64,000 nt of DNA from Cyclina sinensis (lineage: Eukaryota; Mollusca; Bivalvia; Venerida; Veneridae), in contig JAAONU010000001.1 of assembly GCA_012932295.1 (NCBI GenBank), positions 56,827,693 to 56,891,692 on the forward strand, given 5' to 3'. Made by a program: the position numbers and the translations under genes. How positions within the stretch are numbered: position 1 is the first letter of the stretch; the number at the start of each line of letters is the position of its first letter. This document shows, in pieces, positions 61,812 to 64,000 of the stretch. The notes under the pieces were generated by a model. That model did not search any database. It saw only the letters and a program-made list of their open reading frames with translations, and was not told the origin of the DNA.

Positions 61812-61862
61812 CCATGTCCTCACAAAGCACCCATGTCCTCACAAAGCACGTTTGTCCTCACA
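61812..61862. repeat. 19-bp tandem repeat, about 2.5 copies
   Basis: cccatgtcctcacaaagca is repeated head to tail with a partial third copy gtcctcacat. Confidence 0.85.
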
Positions 61863-62470
61863 TGTATATTATAATTGTTGATAAACCACACAAGTCCTCA
61901 GAAATACGTTACAGTCCTTTCAACGGCACGAAGCAACGTGGTGACTCACTTATAAATCTTTTTTAGCCATAAAAGTTACAGGTGCCGTGTTATTTATTAA
62001 CTACAGTCTAACATCTGAATCACATAAAAATATTCTCCGTTTTTAATTGGGCCTGAAATTCTACATAAATTTCAAATAGTTGCATTTAAAACCCAAGATT
62101 TATAGTTAAACGCGTAATTACCTGTAAAAAGACAGCGTTCCGACAAATGCTTCCATTTTACATCTTTATTTGGAGTGAAAAGTGACGAAATTTATGTTTT
62201 CATTTTAAATTTACGACATATATGAAAATTTTATCTCATAATCGTAATGATATGATAGCTTGAAATCATTCATATTGGCATAAGAATGTCGAAAATAACC
62301 TTTAAATGCCTCAATTTATACCATTTACCGTAAATTTTGACATCGTAATAGATAAAATTAGATATTTTTATTGACCTATTCATAAGACAATATAGACAAA
62401 TGGTAGAATCATCCCAACTTTTAAAAATGAAGAACGTCTTATGAACTTTGCTGGGCCTTATAGTTCACTC
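61863..62470. other. AT-rich noncoding stretch; nothing recognised
   Basis: No gene or repeat seen. Confidence 0.45.
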
Positions 62471-62565
62471 CCTTAGGGACTGCTTAGGTGGTCAAAAGGT
62501 GATGGTCACTGACCTCTGGCTCAGGGTTATGGCTTGAGCTTGAGTTCCAGTTGTATATTTGATAG
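62471..62565 (+). mobile_element. Possible decayed tRNA-derived SINE head
   Basis: taggtggtcaaaaggtgatgg (box A-like) and ggcttgagcttgagttcc (box B-like, degraded) at near-tRNA spacing, directly before the 43-bp satellite. Confidence 0.4.
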
Positions 62566-62586
62566 CTGGTAGCTTCTTACGTTTAC

Positions 62587-63017
62587 GGCTCCTGAAGTTT
62601 CCGCCTATAGAACTTATACCAACATTTACAGTTCGGACAGTTTCTACCAACAGAACTTATAACAACATTTACAGTTCCGGCAGTTTCTGCCAACAGAACT
62701 CACACTAAAATTTTCGGTACTGTCAGTTTTTGTCAACAGAACTGAAAACAATATAAACGGTTCTGGCAGTTTCTGACAACAGATCTCACACTAAATTTTT
62801 CGGTACTGTCAGTTTTTGTCAACAGAACTGAAAACAATATAAACGGTTCTGGCAGTTTCTGACAACAGATCTTAAAACAATACGGTTCTGGTAGTTTCTA
62901 CCAACAGAACCTACACTAAAATTTTCGGTACTGGCAGTTTTTGTCAACAGAACTGAAAACAATATAAACGGTTCTGGCAGTTTCTGACAACATAACTTAT
63001 ACTAACATTTACAGTTT
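62587..63017. repeat. 43-bp satellite with inverted-repeat units, about 10 copies
   Basis: Units begin ggt(t/a)ctg(g/t)cag at 62716, 62759, 62802, 62845, 62884, 62927 and 62970; spacing is 43 bp except one 39-bp step. Earlier diverged copies start near 62,630 and 62,673. Two unit types alternate in part (ttctggcag / tactgtcag). Each unit pairs gttctgg..ag with ct..caacagaac. Confidence 0.93.
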
Positions 63018-64000
63018 CGCGTGTACGCCCGATGACGTTTCCTTGCTGGCTCTGTGAATTCCTCATGACGCAGTTTTACACTGGGAGGGTATCTGACGTC
63101 CGCGAAATTGCAAAAATATTAAATTAAAACAGTATAGACGAGATTTACACAAGAAGCTGATATAGCTTGATAATAATCTGTCTGTTTATTTAGTGGGGAT
63201 AGAAACAGGTCTATATAAAAAGAAAATCTCGTTCATTAATTATATCTGAGTATAAATAACAGCAAAATAAAAATGTGAATATTATAAATGTATATTTCTA
63301 GGACAGCAAATAACACGGTGTTTCTTCTCACATAGTAAAGGTGTATACCTTGTCAGGTTGAAAGGTCTATCTTTGAAATCTTATCAGTTCGATAAATCAC
63401 AATTTTGTCAATAAAATTTCACATGACAAATTGAGAGAAAAGTTAAATGGTCGACAGAAAGAATTTGAAATTTGCTAATTTCTGTCAATATTTTTATATG
63501 AGGCTATATGTTTTGAATTTATTTATTTTTACATGGTTTAGATACGTAAAAAAACAACTTTTGCCACAGTTAGGAAAACAATTTGTCAGTATTTACAAAT
63601 TTTAAATTGTTTTATGAAATTGATCGATTAGTTGCAGAGGTTGTAATAATATGTGCATTATTGTCATCTATGAACGTGTTAGCTGTCAGCGAACTGGTCT
63701 GCTTTTGTCTTGACGAAGCCTATCGAAATTTGATCGAAAGTGCCACTTAAAAATCTATTACGTAGCTACAATGAAGGAAGAAATCTAATCTACACAAGCG
63801 GCGAAACACGTCATTTTCTGTAACCATTTCAAGGTAGACGTTCATTCATTAAGAGATAATAATCATTTTAAAGAGGTGTGATTGTAGCAAAATGTACATT
63901 TCTGGTGGCGCGTGACTGTGAAATGACCGCTGCACGTGACCATCGAGCAGTGTTCCAAAGGTCATCTATCATCTAAAATATCGACATTAAAATAAAAAAC
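63018..64000. other. Noncoding end of window
   Basis: AT-rich to about 63,890, then a short CpG-containing stretch (tggcgcgtgactg, ctgcacgtgaccatc) near 63,905-63,945. No gene was identified. Confidence 0.4.

Overview
The window is animal nuclear DNA. It is AT-rich, holds one gene split by introns of 0.25-2.8 kb and one intronless gene, and is otherwise dominated by decayed mobile elements, tRNA-derived SINEs and minisatellites. The dispersed repeats (hairpin-headed elements with a pyrimidine-rich gtccgtcc stretch followed by ~150-156-bp tandem units, and agctcacctgagc-headed repeats) are of a kind common in bivalve molluscs, so a bivalve, perhaps a clam, is the best guess. This is pattern recognition, not a database result. 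Region 1-9,941 (+ strand) is the 3' part of a prosaposin-like gene: seven exons with consensus splice sites and compatible phases. They encode half of one saposin-B repeat, two complete six-cysteine saposin-B repeats, a C-terminal saposin-A-type domain and the stop codon. Its introns are packed with tandem and dispersed repeats, including a 156-bp array with an apparent 312-bp higher-order period. Region 9,942-58,100 is a roughly 48-kb stretch in which I find no intact protein gene. It holds two dead Tc1-like transposases (one with a stop codon where the catalytic Glu should be), one decayed LINE reverse transcriptase on the minus strand, several tRNA-derived SINEs, two related foldback hairpins, minisatellites of 47, 39, 22 and 27 bp, and hairpin-headed elements. 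One short CpG-containing patch near 27.2 kb looks promoter-like. Region 58,185-60,553 holds an intronless neurogenin-family bHLH gene (391 codons, + strand) with a TATA box, clustered CCAAT boxes and a coding 27-bp minisatellite that multiplies a Ser-Pro motif. The tail, 60,554-64,000, is AT-rich noncoding DNA with a degraded SINE and a 43-bp satellite whose units are inverted repeats. The two genes are not obviously connected: prosaposin products are lysosomal sphingolipid-hydrolase activators, while neurogenin is a neural-fate transcription factor. The large interval between them could carry distal regulatory DNA for the developmental gene, but nothing in the sequence proves that. I found no convincing new multi-gene system. 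The most interesting signals are the altered basic region and phosphosite-repeat expansion of the neurogenin protein, the shared architecture of several repeat elements, and the foldback pair.
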